Source of the DNA: Serratia marcescens
GTDB lineage: Bacteria > Pseudomonadota > Gammaproteobacteria > Enterobacterales > Enterobacteriaceae
Length of the DNA: 64,000 nt
Assembly: GCA_015548865.1 (NCBI GenBank)
Contig: JADMXW010000012.1
Location: 105,402 to 169,401 of the forward strand
Direction of reading: 5' to 3'
Under the pieces are notes generated by a model. That model searched no databases and was not told where the DNA came from. It worked only from the letters and a program-made list of their open reading frames with translations. Both the position numbers and the translations under genes were made by a program. This document shows, one piece after another, positions 53,182-62,399 of the stretch (positions are counted from its first letter, which is position 1; every line of letters starts with the position of its first letter).

Positions 53182-54849
53182 TTGCGTAGGCCTCTTTCCT
53201 TTATCAGCCTGTTTGCGTTCGGTATTTGCTCTGCGATAAGTCACGCAGAGAGCATGACACCGGCTGACCGGGCATTGATTGAACAGCAACAAAAAGCCCT
53301 GTTAGAGCAGACGCAACGGCAACGCGAAGCACTACAAAACAGAGCCGTGCTACCCACGGCACCTGAGGGGCAGCCTGTTGCGGATGATGCACCTTGCTAC
53401 CGCATTCAGCAGATTGCATTACAGGGTGTCTCGGTCCTTTCCCCGTCGGTACAGCAGACGTTGACTGCGTTCTGGGCCGGGCAGTGCATGAGGATGTCGG
53501 ATATTCAGGCTCTGGTGCATTCGGTGTCTCAGGCCTATTTGCAGCGCGGCTACATTACCTCGCAAGCCTGGGTGCCCGAGCAGGATATCTCTTCAGGGAA
53601 GCTACAGATCGCAGTGACGGAAGGCCGTATCGAATCCATCACTCAGCAGGAAAAAATGTCGCTCACTCTTGGCATGGCGTTCCCCGCTGCGGCGGGAAAT
53701 GTGCTGAATTTGCGCGATCTGGAGCAAGGGCTTGAACAGCTTAACCGCCTTACCTCACAGCCTGTCACCATTGATATTCAACCGGGCAGCCAGTCGGGTT
53801 ATTCCCGTGTGGTGGTCGTGCCTGCCGGAAATACGCGGCCGCTGCATGTGAATCTGGGGGCGGATAATAGTGGCAGTAAAGCCACCGGCACAGGCCAGAT
53901 GAGTACACAACTGACGTTGGACAACCCGTTGCAGATGGCCGATCTGTGGGTGCTATCTGCCTCACGTGACAACGCTTTTGTGCAGGACAGGCGCAGCCGC
54001 AGTCTTTCAGGGAGCCTGAGCGTGCCGTATGGCTATTGGCTGTTCAGCTATCAGGCCAGCTGGAACGATTTCTATCAGGACCTTCCCTTTCCGGGCAATA
54101 CCTGGCGCTATGAGGGCATGGCACAGTCTCATCGGCTGGGCGCGTATCACACCGTATTTCGGGATGGTCGGCAGAAACTGGCGCTGGATCTGGCTGTTAC
54201 GCGACGGCATACGGAAAACCGTATCGCCGGGCAGACGCTTTCCAACAGCAGTGCGGTGGTCAGCAGCGTGGCGTTGGGTCCCCATTACAGCCGCAGCGCG
54301 GGGAATGTCTATTTCACGATAAACCCGTCCATTAGCCAGGGGCTGAGCACCCTGGGCGCGCCGCGTGATGATACCCGTTATCCCGATGCACCCCGTGCGC
54401 AGTTTCGTAAAGTCAGCCTGAATGCCAGCGTTTTCTATTCCTTCACGCCGTCGCTGTATTACCTGACGACGGCTTACGGCCAAACCTCCCCTGACAATCT
54501 GTATGCCAGCGAGCGCGTGACGGCCGATGGCCTCTATTCGGTTCGCGGATTTAAAGAGCAGCTATTGTCTGGTAATCGCGGTGCGTACTGGCGTAACGAA
54601 GTGAACTGGCAACTGGCGTCATTTCCCGTTGTGGGAGCGGTGTCGCTCACCGGGGCGGTGGATGGCGGTTGGGTCAGCGGGCAGGGGGGATTGGTTGACG
54701 GCGGTAAGGTGGTGGGGTCTGCGCTGGGGCTGACGCTCAACGGGCGCTGGTTTACCCAGTCGCTGATGATGGGCAAGCCACTGGCCTTCCCCAGCGCATT
54801 GCGCCCGGATAAGTGGGTCGGCTATTGGCAGGCGACCGTCACCTTATAA
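53182..54849 (+). CDS. Two-partner secretion outer-membrane transporter (TpsB; HecB/CdiB/FhaC family)
   Basis: Omp85-superfamily barrel that exports the adjacent TpsA protein. 555 residues with a signal peptide (SFISLFAFGICSAISHA). After an N-terminal Gln-rich plug helix (RALIEQQQKALLEQTQRQRE-like region) come two POTRA domains at about residues 70-215 (CYRIQQIALQGVSVL; YLQRGYITSQAWVPEQDISSG). The C-terminal barrel carries the family L6 motif VRGFKEQLLSGNRG. The start is a TTG at 53182 with AAGGA 11 bases upstream; no ATG fits. It precedes tpsA by 69 bases and is one operon with it. Confidence 0.92.
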   Translation: MRRPLSFISLFAFGICSAISHAESMTPADRALIEQQQKALLEQTQRQREALQNRAVLPTAPEGQPVADDAPCYRIQQIALQGVSVLSPSVQQTLTAFWAGQCMRMSDIQALVHSVSQAYLQRGYITSQAWVPEQDISSGKLQIAVTEGRIESITQQEKMSLTLGMAFPAAAGNVLNLRDLEQGLEQLNRLTSQPVTIDIQPGSQSGYSRVVVVPAGNTRPLHVNLGADNSGSKATGTGQMSTQLTLDNPLQMADLWVLSASRDNAFVQDRRSRSLSGSLSVPYGYWLFSYQASWNDFYQDLPFPGNTWRYEGMAQSHRLGAYHTVFRDGRQKLALDLAVTRRHTENRIAGQTLSNSSAVVSSVALGPHYSRSAGNVYFTINPSISQGLSTLGAPRDDTRYPDAPRAQFRKVSLNASVFYSFTPSLYYLTTAYGQTSPDNLYASERVTADGLYSVRGFKEQLLSGNRGAYWRNEVNWQLASFPVVGAVSLTGAVDGGWVSGQGGLVDGGKVVGSALGLTLNGRWFTQSLMMGKPLAFPSALRPDKWVGYWQATVTL

Positions 54850-54918
54850 CGCCACGCTTTTGTATTTTTATGCATATGCACGTTTATGACATGGACCACA
54901 GCTAACGGAACTACAACA

Positions 54919-57900
54919 ATGGAAAAATTGCACCATCCTCTGGGGCGCGGTATCAGCTACCTGCTTATTTATCTGACGGCCATTCAGCCACTGCATCCTG
55001 CCTTTGCGGCCGGTATTAACCCGGCGAATACCACTACTCAGGTTCAGGCGGGTAACGTCCCGGTGATTAATATTGCCACACCTAACAGCGCAGGTATTTC
55101 TCATAATACCTACAAAGATTTCAACGTTGGCACACCCGGTGCGGTACTGAACAACTCGACTGTGGCGGGAAAATCCCAACTGGCCGGTCAGGTTACTGCC
55201 AATAGCAACCTCAAGGGGAATGCTGCCAGCCTGATTATTAATGAAGTGACCGGTGGAACCCGTTCAGAGCTAAACGGCAAGCTTGAGGTCTTCGGTGCCA
55301 AAGCTAACGTGATGATAGCCAACCCGAATGGCATCACCTGTGATGGCTGCGGGTTTATCAACACGCCAGGGGTAACGCTGACCACCGGGAAACCCCAGTT
55401 CGACAAACAGGGGGCGTTAGACGCGCTGGAAGTGAAGAAGGGCAGCATCATTATTGGCAGTAAAGGACTGGATGCCGGTACGCAGGATTATGTTGATATC
55501 ATCAGCCGTGCCACCGAACTGAACGGAAAAATTACCGCACAAAATCTCTCCCTGACACAGGGGACCAACCGTACCAGTTATAAAGACGGTACGCTGACGG
55601 CCATCGCTGGTGAAGGCGCACAGCCGCAATTGGCAGTCGACACCAAAGCACTGGGCGGGATGTATGCCAATAAAATCCGGCTGGTGGCTAACGAAGAGGG
55701 GGTTGGGGTTAATCTGGCGAACCTGACCTCGGTACAACAAGGGATCACGCTGGATACCCGGGGAAAAATTCAGCTAGGCAATACCGCTGCCAAAACCGAT
55801 CTGAATATCACTTCTAAACAGACCGACATCATCAACGGAGCGACGGTTAAAAGTGAGCGTGACGTTACCGTTGCCAGCACCACGTTAAACAACAATGGCA
55901 CCTTGAGCGCCGGGAAAGACATGCGCCTGTTTAACGATACCCTGACCAATACCCGGGCCACCATTCAGGCGAATAATAATCTGTGGCTCCAGAAAGATGC
56001 GGTGGGGAACAAGGGCGTTAAGGTAGAGAACCGTTCGGGGACGATAAAGACCACAACGGGGGATGTGGTGATCCGAACCGAGCGGTTGGAGAATGTCCGG
56101 GATAATAGTAAGATTGTTGAAAATAATATCCTGCCAACAGAATCCAAAGTATCTGATAACCGGCTCGGTTGGCATGTGAGATATATGAGCGGTTTAGGAA
56201 ATGTCACTTATCATTCCATGGGAACGTTCTCCTCAGAAGAGCCAAAAAAATGGTTTGGCGCTGTAGATTTTAAAAATCTAGTCGGTTTAAACGTAGAGAG
56301 AAAAGAATATGGTCTTGAGGAAACTCAGTCATCACTGCTCTATACTGGTGGAAATTTATACATAAATGCAACATCATTATCCAATAATCTCAGCACTATA
56401 AAATCCACAAAAAATATAGTGCTAACCGGTGGCGATTTCATTAATAAAAGTATAGGGATGGGTACTTTAGATAGATATAATTTATTTTCTAAAGACCCCA
56501 TACAAGATGTGTTAACACCTGAGCCTGCATCGTCAATTGCGTATCCTGGTTATATGCATATAGCGGGAAACATATCGTTCAAGCATACCGACGAAACGTA
56601 CTCATGGCATCAGAAGGAAACCCTCCTTGCTAATATTATTTCAGGTGGAACACTAACGGCTGATTTTAAAAACTCAATTTCAGTTGAAAGTCTAACGCCT
56701 TTTGAGAATAAAAAAATATCTGAGAGTAAGGTGAATGATCTGCCCTTTTCTATTTCGGCAAAAAGCGTATTGCTCAATGCCGGGACAGTTAATGTTTCAG
56801 GGAGGGTGAAGTCTGATGGTGATATCACTATAATTTCAGGAGCGGATATTGCACTGGACAACGCTTTACTGACGGCGAAAAATGCGATTACGATGCTGGC
56901 ATCAAATGGTATTGATGCCAAGCAAAGCAATTTTGGGGGTAAAAACATCAGTCTGACCAGTAGGGAAGGCAATACCAATATTCATTCTGACAATCTTCTT
57001 CGCCATTATACACCTGAGGGTTCTCGTCAGTTCGGCACATTCAACGCCGCGGAGGATTTATCGATCCAGTCAGGAAAAGATATCATTCTGGATGGGATCA
57101 GTATCGCCAAGAGCCTGAATGTATCATTGCTGGCTGCGAATAATCTGACGCTAAAAAATAGCGAGAGCCTTCTCAATCGACCACTGTTGGGCGTTATTTT
57201 TACCGATGCTGAAAAACAGACCGACTTTAACGATACCCTAAAACAGCTTAATGCAATAAATACCACCGGTGATATTACGCTTAATGCAGGGAAGACCCTT
57301 GATATTTCAGGCATGGCGCTGAACGCAACTAATAATATTAGCCTGACGGCAGGGGAGGATATAAACCTCAACCCTAAATCACTGGCGACGATCCCGGGAT
57401 CCCTTTTCCCTGAATCACGCCAGGCAGAGCTAAGCAGCCGCCTTAGCGCAGGTAATCAGTTGCTGATATCCAGTGGAAGAGATTTGCTGGCCCAATCGGC
57501 GGATCTATCCGCACTGGGCAATACCACCCTGCTGGCAGGCAACAACCTGAGCCTCTTTGCAACAGGCTATTCCGCTATTGATAGCGCAAACGACAATAAC
57601 AAAGACGATCGCTATATCACGGCGCGTGTCCATGCAGGAAAAAAACTGACGCTGGCAGCAAACGGTGACTTCATCGCGAACGGCACGGATTTCTCTTCCG
57701 GTGGTGATATGGCATTAAGTTCCGGCGGGAAAATGGAATTTAACGCAGTGGCGGATCATATCTACCGCGAAGGACACAAGGAATACAGCGAAACCGTCAC
57801 ACAGAAAAATGCCATCCTTAACAGCGGTGGTGTCCTTACCCTGCTGTCCAACGGCAGCATCCTGTTTCAGGCGACACAACTTATTGCTAAAGGGGCGCTA

Positions 57901-60279
57901 GATGCGGCGGCCAAGGGCGGTTTTCTCTACGCACAGGCGATGGAAGAGTCCAGCCACTATGAAAAAACCACCACCAAGCGCAAGTGGTACGGCAAGAAAA
58001 CCACCATTCGGCAAACCAGTCACACTGTGACAAATAAAGTGACTGAATTTACCGCAGGCGGCGATATTAACCTGTTAAGCCGTGATGATAGCACCTACGA
58101 AGCCAGCAAAATCAATGCGGGGAAAAATGCCAGGCTGACCAGTACCCATGGAAAGGTCAACTTCAAAGCCGTGAAAAATACCGCGTTTGAGCAGACCATC
58201 ACCACCTCGAAAGGGTTTTTCATCAAGAACGCGGACAAAGGCTACACCAAGGATACCTGGGTATTGCCGACCATCTATACCGGCGGACAACTGACGGTTG
58301 ATGCCGCCAACGGCGTGAGCGCGGAGGTGAAAACACAAAATGCTCAGGCTTTGCAAAATGTACTGATGACCCTGGGCAATACGCCCGGCACGGACTGGCT
58401 GAAAGGCCTCAGCACGCGTAAAGACGTGCAATGGACGCAGGTGCAGGATGCCTACAGTAACTGGAACCACAAGAGCCAAAGCCTGAATCCGGTTGTTGGT
58501 GCGGTTATCGCCATTGCGGTCGCGGCAGTAACGGCGGGCACGGGGCTTGCTGCTCATGTAGCTGATTTGGCAGCAGGCACAGTTGGTAGCACCAGTGCAA
58601 CGGTCACTGCTGCCACCTATGGTGCCGCTTATTCCGGTATCTCGGCAATCACCTCTCAGGCTGCCGTGGCGCTGCTCGATAATCAGGGCAATATCAGCAA
58701 AACGCTGGAAGCGTTAAGCAATAGCAACTCTGTGAAATCGCTGGTGACCGCCATGGTGATTGGTGGTGCGCTCTCAGGGTTTGATTCTGTGATGGGCTTT
58801 GATAAAGCAGCCGGCGGTGCAGTTGGCACTAACGCTGGTAATGCCAAACTGCCGTTGCTCAGTAAGGGGGACTGGAGCAAGATTGCCCAGCGCGTGGCAG
58901 GTCAGTCGATCATCAGCTCCAGCCTGAATACCACCATTAATGGCGGCAGTTTTAAAGATAATTTCACCACGGCGCTGCTGGCCAATATCGGTAATCAGTT
59001 TCAGGCGGAAGGGGCCAACCTGATTGGTGATAACGGCGATATTCTTGGCTTACCGGGCAGAACGGTTAGTCATGCGGTGATAGCCGGGGTTGCGGCTGAA
59101 ATTGGCAGAGGGGATGGAAAAGGTGCGGCAGCCGGAGCGCTAGCGGCAGAACTGGCGGGTGTTATCATGCAGAGCTCGCTGTTTGAGCCTGCGAATCTGA
59201 ATGAAAAAGAACGTCAGCTATATCGCCTCCAGGAATCGTTAAGCGGCAGTGAGGCCAAGACGCAGGCAGCGAAGGTGGCTGCGGCCATTGCGGGTGCCAT
59301 CACCACACATACCCCAGAAGGGGCTTACAGCGGCGCAAACGCAGGGGAACTGGTCTATCGCTACAACTTTGATGAGCACTTGCTGGACTCTGTGCTGACT
59401 GAAGCCAATAACGATATAGCGCTGGCTAAGCAGGGCGATCTGGCCGCGATTCAGCGCGTGCAGGCCCGCAATGATGCATTATCTGCGGTGGCCATTATTG
59501 GCGCAGGTGGTATCGCCGTGGCGGCTGGTGGAGTGTGGCTGGTTGCCACGGCACCTGAGCTGGCGTTAGCCGCTCGTCTGGTACTGACGGGGTGTAAAAC
59601 TCAGCCCATGCTGTGTTTCAATCAGGCTGGCATTTTTGCTACCGATCTTGCAGCCCCTGAAGCGGCATTGGGGGTAGGTGCTGCTGTCAGCGGTACCACC
59701 TTTGTGTTGGGAAAAACGGAGGACAGCGCCAAACGTTTGTCCCAGCAACTCGCCAACACTGCGCAGGGGTTCTATAACAAACAGGGTATTAAGACACAGC
59801 CAGTCGCTGATTTTATTAAAGGAGAAGTCGCCGTAGGGAGTAGTCTCTCAACAAAAACAGCTGACTACCTGCGTGAGATTCAAAAAGCAAACACTGAGCA
59901 AGTGATTAAGGTGTTTGATAAGGCTCAACCGGACAGTAAGCTTAACGTGTTTGGCAAGCAAATTGAGCAAGTCTTGGGTGATGGTGGCAGTAATACAATG
60001 GGAACAACGAAAGTATTTGCCAGTCAGGGATTAACTGAGCAAGAGATACGTAACTATGCTCAGTCGTTGGCAGGGGATACGCCGCTGGTCGAACGGATAA
60101 CTGCTACAGGAATAGTATATTTTGCTAAAAATAAAGATGGTAAAATTATTAATTTGAGAAACTATTCAAGCTCAAAAGATGAAACAAAAGCTCGTTGGAC
60201 TATTGATATTATTGGTGATAAAGGCCTAGAGGCTCTCCAGGGGAAAGTCAAGAAAAAAATAGAATTAAAATTTCAGTGA
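54919..60279 (+). CDS. Filamentous hemagglutinin / CdiA-like TpsA exoprotein with C-terminal toxin
   Basis: Secreted contact-dependent inhibition or adhesin protein, 1786 residues, shorter than E. coli CdiA (over 3000). Extended signal region (GISYLLIYLTAIQPLHPAFA), then the TPS domain with INPANTTTQVQ, the NxxNPNGI motif (VMIANPNGITCDGCGF) and filamentous beta-helix repeats. A stretch around 56240-57000 is visibly AT-rich compared with its flanks. Residues about 1195-1400 form the DUF637-type pre-toxin region. ANAGELVYRYNFDEHLL near residue 1475 stands where VENN occurs in other CdiA proteins. A hydrophobic segment (AVAIIGAGGIAVAAGGVWLV) follows, and the last about 110 residues (TTKVFASQGLTEQEIRNYA, INLRNYSSS, ARWTIDIIG) are the probable toxin; its activity is not known to me. 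The ATG at 54919 is chosen over one 11 codons upstream. Confidence 0.9.
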   Translation: MEKLHHPLGRGISYLLIYLTAIQPLHPAFAAGINPANTTTQVQAGNVPVINIATPNSAGISHNTYKDFNVGTPGAVLNNSTVAGKSQLAGQVTANSNLKGNAASLIINEVTGGTRSELNGKLEVFGAKANVMIANPNGITCDGCGFINTPGVTLTTGKPQFDKQGALDALEVKKGSIIIGSKGLDAGTQDYVDIISRATELNGKITAQNLSLTQGTNRTSYKDGTLTAIAGEGAQPQLAVDTKALGGMYANKIRLVANEEGVGVNLANLTSVQQGITLDTRGKIQLGNTAAKTDLNITSKQTDIINGATVKSERDVTVASTTLNNNGTLSAGKDMRLFNDTLTNTRATIQANNNLWLQKDAVGNKGVKVENRSGTIKTTTGDVVIRTERLENVRDNSKIVENNILPTESKVSDNRLGWHVRYMSGLGNVTYHSMGTFSSEEPKKWFGAVDFKNLVGLNVERKEYGLEETQSSLLYTGGNLYINATSLSNNLSTIKSTKNIVLTGGDFINKSIGMGTLDRYNLFSKDPIQDVLTPEPASSIAYPGYMHIAGNISFKHTDETYSWHQKETLLANIISGGTLTADFKNSISVESLTPFENKKISESKVNDLPFSISAKSVLLNAGTVNVSGRVKSDGDITIISGADIALDNALLTAKNAITMLASNGIDAKQSNFGGKNISLTSREGNTNIHSDNLLRHYTPEGSRQFGTFNAAEDLSIQSGKDIILDGISIAKSLNVSLLAANNLTLKNSESLLNRPLLGVIFTDAEKQTDFNDTLKQLNAINTTGDITLNAGKTLDISGMALNATNNISLTAGEDINLNPKSLATIPGSLFPESRQAELSSRLSAGNQLLISSGRDLLAQSADLSALGNTTLLAGNNLSLFATGYSAIDSANDNNKDDRYITARVHAGKKLTLAANGDFIANGTDFSSGGDMALSSGGKMEFNAVADHIYREGHKEYSETVTQKNAILNSGGVLTLLSNGSILFQATQLIAKGALDAAAKGGFLYAQAMEESSHYEKTTTKRKWYGKKTTIRQTSHTVTNKVTEFTAGGDINLLSRDDSTYEASKINAGKNARLTSTHGKVNFKAVKNTAFEQTITTSKGFFIKNADKGYTKDTWVLPTIYTGGQLTVDAANGVSAEVKTQNAQALQNVLMTLGNTPGTDWLKGLSTRKDVQWTQVQDAYSNWNHKSQSLNPVVGAVIAIAVAAVTAGTGLAAHVADLAAGTVGSTSATVTAATYGAAYSGISAITSQAAVALLDNQGNISKTLEALSNSNSVKSLVTAMVIGGALSGFDSVMGFDKAAGGAVGTNAGNAKLPLLSKGDWSKIAQRVAGQSIISSSLNTTINGGSFKDNFTTALLANIGNQFQAEGANLIGDNGDILGLPGRTVSHAVIAGVAAEIGRGDGKGAAAGALAAELAGVIMQSSLFEPANLNEKERQLYRLQESLSGSEAKTQAAKVAAAIAGAITTHTPEGAYSGANAGELVYRYNFDEHLLDSVLTEANNDIALAKQGDLAAIQRVQARNDALSAVAIIGAGGIAVAAGGVWLVATAPELALAARLVLTGCKTQPMLCFNQAGIFATDLAAPEAALGVGAAVSGTTFVLGKTEDSAKRLSQQLANTAQGFYNKQGIKTQPVADFIKGEVAVGSSLSTKTADYLREIQKANTEQVIKVFDKAQPDSKLNVFGKQIEQVLGDGGSNTMGTTKVFASQGLTEQEIRNYAQSLAGDTPLVERITATGIVYFAKNKDGKIINLRNYSSSKDETKARWTIDIIGDKGLEALQGKVKKKIELKFQ

Positions 60280-60287
60280 GGTGAAAT

Positions 60288-60647
60288 ATGTTTTTTAATG
60301 ATGCAGAGTATGCCTTATTCAAAAAAGAGTTGTTCGGTGATTCCATGGATACAATATGGTCTGCTATGCGTGCAGATAATTTTGGTAAGGATGTACTCTC
60401 TTACAGAGAACGGCGTGAATATTTTTTCCATTTCATTTATAGATTGATGAATGATGGAGTAATACGAATTTCTCACGCTGACTCTCTCTTATCTGGAGAT
60501 ATAGATGAACAGATGAGTTATTTGAATGATGTTTTTCCAAAAACTCAGGAAGAGATGGAAGATAATGCATTTGATGGTTTTTGGTTTTTAAGTGATAGTT
60601 GTCACTGCAGTATAACTTGGTTGCGTGACAACGGGCATATTACATAA
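60288..60647 (+). CDS. Probable CdiI immunity protein (DUF596-like), first copy
   Basis: 119 residues, starting 8 bases after the TpsA stop with GAGGTG upstream. The pattern is RREYFFHFIYRLMNDGVIRI, DIDEQMSYLNDVFP and DGFWFLSDSCHCSITWLRDNGH. The same pattern recurs in the gene at 61195-61551 (KRNYFFSFLREFMERGKIKL, TIDEQINLFINAFP, GLWFTFDECPGG), so the two are paralogues of what I recognise as a DUF596-type family. Position and small acidic character indicate cytosolic neutralisation of the adjacent toxin. It and its neighbours are much more AT-rich than the tpsA body. Confidence 0.75.
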   Translation: MFFNDAEYALFKKELFGDSMDTIWSAMRADNFGKDVLSYRERREYFFHFIYRLMNDGVIRISHADSLLSGDIDEQMSYLNDVFPKTQEEMEDNAFDGFWFLSDSCHCSITWLRDNGHIT

Positions 60648-60752
60648 TCTGATTAATTAACTACTACAAGATCTCTGAATACTGGTAGTGGTTAAATTAA
60701 TAGGCATCTCTTTAGGTGATAGCCGTGCTAATAATTCAGAGGCGGAAATTTT

Positions 60753-60880
60753 GGCACTGTTGCAAAGTTTCTCTGTAGCTGATTCCTCTGGCACATTTAG
60801 TAAAATCTTTCTCTGAAACCCCATCCGGTTGTGGTCGGAATGTCAGATTTTTCACAAAAATCAAACTTTGCAACAGTGCC
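60753..60880. mobile_element. 128-base miniature IS6/IS26-type element
   Basis: The ends GGCACTGTTGCAAAGTTT (60753-60770) and AAACTTTGCAACAGTGCC (60863-60880) are perfect inverted repeats, and the first 14 bases equal the IS26 terminal repeat GGCACTGTTGCAAA. The 92 internal bases encode no transposase. The flanking 8-mers (GAAATTTT and GCAAGTCT) do not match, so there is no target duplication and the element marks a rearrangement point rather than a simple insertion. Its right end abuts exactly the first base of homology with the TpsA toxin region. Confidence 0.85.
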
Positions 60881-61190
60881 GCAAGTCTTGGGTGAGGGGG
60901 GTAGCAATAAATCGGGGACAACGAGAGTATTTGCCAGTCAGCGTTTAACGGATCAGGAGATAATCAACTATGCACAGTCTTTGTGCGGGGAAAAACCACT
61001 TCAGAAGATTTCATCAAGTCCTGATCGCTATTATGCTGTTTTATCTGATGGTAGCACTATCAATTTAAGAAACATTTCAAAAAGCAAAAACGACACGAAA
61101 TCTCGCTGGACAATTGATATTATTGATAATAAGAATGTCGCCAATGGCGTGGGTAAAAAAGTACGAAACGTGGAAATTAAATTTAGGTGA
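60881..61190 (+). pseudogene. Orphan CdiA C-terminal toxin tip
   Basis: From the edge of the miniature element the frame reads QVLGEGGSNKSGTTRVFASQ, LTDQEIINYAQSL, TINLRNISKSK and SRWTIDII, aligning with the last about 110 residues of the TpsA at 54919-60279 (QVLGDGGSNTMGTTKVFASQ). DNA identity is high at the beginning and falls towards the end. The large delivery part is missing, so it is a displaced toxin cassette. The frame is open leftward into the miniature element, with an ATG at 60840, so a short intracellular protein could still be made. The paralogous immunity gene follows 4 bases after its stop. Confidence 0.82.
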
Positions 61191-61194
61191 TTAT

Positions 61195-61551
61195 ATGAAA
61201 ATCGATAACTTGCTCTATGAAGAGCGTGCTCAATCATTAGAAGGGATGTCGATAATGGCTCTATGGGGAGTCAGTTGCCCAAATGACCAAATTTGGAACG
61301 ATGAATTTCCATTTGAAGAAAAGAGAAATTATTTTTTTTCTTTTTTGAGGGAATTCATGGAGCGCGGAAAAATAAAGCTTGCAAACCATGGAGAGTTTTT
61401 AGACGGAACAATTGATGAGCAAATTAATTTGTTCATCAATGCATTTCCTGAGAATGAAGAAGGATTAGTCCACGGTCTGTGGTTTACTTTTGATGAGTGT
61501 CCCGGAGGCATAGTCTGGGTACACGAGAATGGATACTTAGACTGGACCTGA
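61195..61551 (+). CDS. Probable immunity protein (DUF596-like), second copy
   Basis: 118 residues from the ATG at 61195, 4 bases after the orphan toxin stop and with AGGTG upstream; the longer frame runs into the toxin gene. Conserved segments EEKRNYFFSFLREFMERGKIKLAN, FLDGTIDEQINLFINAFP and GLWFTFDECPGGIVWVHENGYL match the immunity gene at 60288-60647. Partner of the orphan tip, and probably kept because it gives protection against siblings carrying that toxin. Confidence 0.75.
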   Translation: MKIDNLLYEERAQSLEGMSIMALWGVSCPNDQIWNDEFPFEEKRNYFFSFLREFMERGKIKLANHGEFLDGTIDEQINLFINAFPENEEGLVHGLWFTFDECPGGIVWVHENGYLDWT

Positions 61552-61560
61552 TTAATTCTT

Positions 61561-61590
61561 TACCATTATTGATAATAAAGGTCTTCATCT
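61561..61590 (+). pseudogene. Stub of a third toxin tip cut by the insertion sequence
   Basis: The bases immediately before the IS6-family element read TIIDNKGLH in one frame and share ATTATTGATAATAA with the 3' part of the orphan toxin at 60881-61190 (encoding IDIIDNKN). In the TpsA toxin the corresponding residues are IDIIGDKGLEA. Only about 27 bases remain. Too short for certainty. Confidence 0.4.
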
Positions 61591-62399
61591 GGTTCTGTCG
61601 CATTAAGGGATCGTCGGGTAACATGCTGTTTTTTTATGATGTTACCTGACCATGTCTTTGATCCGAAATGCCTTCAGGCGGCTGCATTATCCCGTCGATA
61701 TTATCGCCCTGTGTGTTCGCTGGTATCTGGCTTATGCCCTGAGCCTGCGTAATCTGGAGGAAATGATGGCGGAGCGCGGCATTGTCGTTGATCATTCCAC
61801 GCTTCATCGCTGGGTTATCCGCCTGGTGCCGTTGCTGGATAAGGCCTTTCGCCGACATAAGCGCACAGTAGGTCGGCGGTGGCGTATGGATGAAACCTAC
61901 ATCAAAATCAAAGGTCAGTGGAAGTATCTGTACCGCGCAGTGGATACCGGCGGCCAGACCATCGACTTTTTGCTGACCGCCAGACGGGATGCTGCCGCCG
62001 CACTACGTTTCTTTCGCAAGGCCATCCGTAACCACGGCGAACCTGAGGTGTTGACGATCGATAAAAGCGGCACCAATACTGCGGCTCTGGCCACGCTCAA
62101 TGCCGACAAACCTGAGGTGGAAACGATTACCGTCCGGCAAAGTAAGTATCTGAACAACCTGGTTGAGCAAGACCACCGCAATATCAAACGCCGGATACGC
62201 CCGATGCTGGGATTTAAATCGTTTCGACGGGCGCAGACGCTTCTGGCGGATATAGAACTGCTCCACATGATACGAAAAGGGCAATATCAACATCCTCAAG
62301 GTGAAGGGTTATCACCCGCGGAACAATTTTACTTGCTGGCTACCTAAATAACCGTCAACGCAACTTTTGCCAACTTTATGTCTCTAACGCGACAGAGCC
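61591..62399 (+). mobile_element. IS6-family insertion sequence, complete
   Basis: 809 bases with imperfect terminal inverted repeats: GGTTCTGTCGCATTAAGGGA at the left and, reversed from the right end, GGCTCTGTCGCGTTAGAGAC. One transposase gene fills it. The 8 bases on each side (CTTCATCT and AATTACAT) do not match, so no target duplication remains. Different toxin fragments lie on the two sides, suggesting that recombination or an adjacent deletion followed insertion. Its ends differ from those of the miniature element at 60753-60880. Confidence 0.88.
61652..62347 (+). CDS. IS6-family transposase
   Basis: 231 residues, full length for the family and without frameshifts. The N-terminal helix-turn-helix region (CVRWYLAYALSLRNLEEMMAERGI) is followed by the DDE core: first Asp in RRWRMDETYIKIKG, second in TIDKSGTN and Glu in LNNLVEQDHRNIKRR with the basic residue seven positions on. 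LGFKSFRRAQTLLADIELLHMI is the typical C-terminal block. Cytosolic, acting on the ends of the surrounding element; probably active. Confidence 0.93.
   Translation: MSLIRNAFRRLHYPVDIIALCVRWYLAYALSLRNLEEMMAERGIVVDHSTLHRWVIRLVPLLDKAFRRHKRTVGRRWRMDETYIKIKGQWKYLYRAVDTGGQTIDFLLTARRDAAAALRFFRKAIRNHGEPEVLTIDKSGTNTAALATLNADKPEVETITVRQSKYLNNLVEQDHRNIKRRIRPMLGFKSFRRAQTLLADIELLHMIRKGQYQHPQGEGLSPAEQFYLLAT

Noticed and set aside
60831..61190. Treating the second toxin tip as a normal intact gene
   Set aside because: The first residues of that frame come from the miniature IS6-type element, and the delivery domains are absent; it is better described as a displaced toxin fragment.
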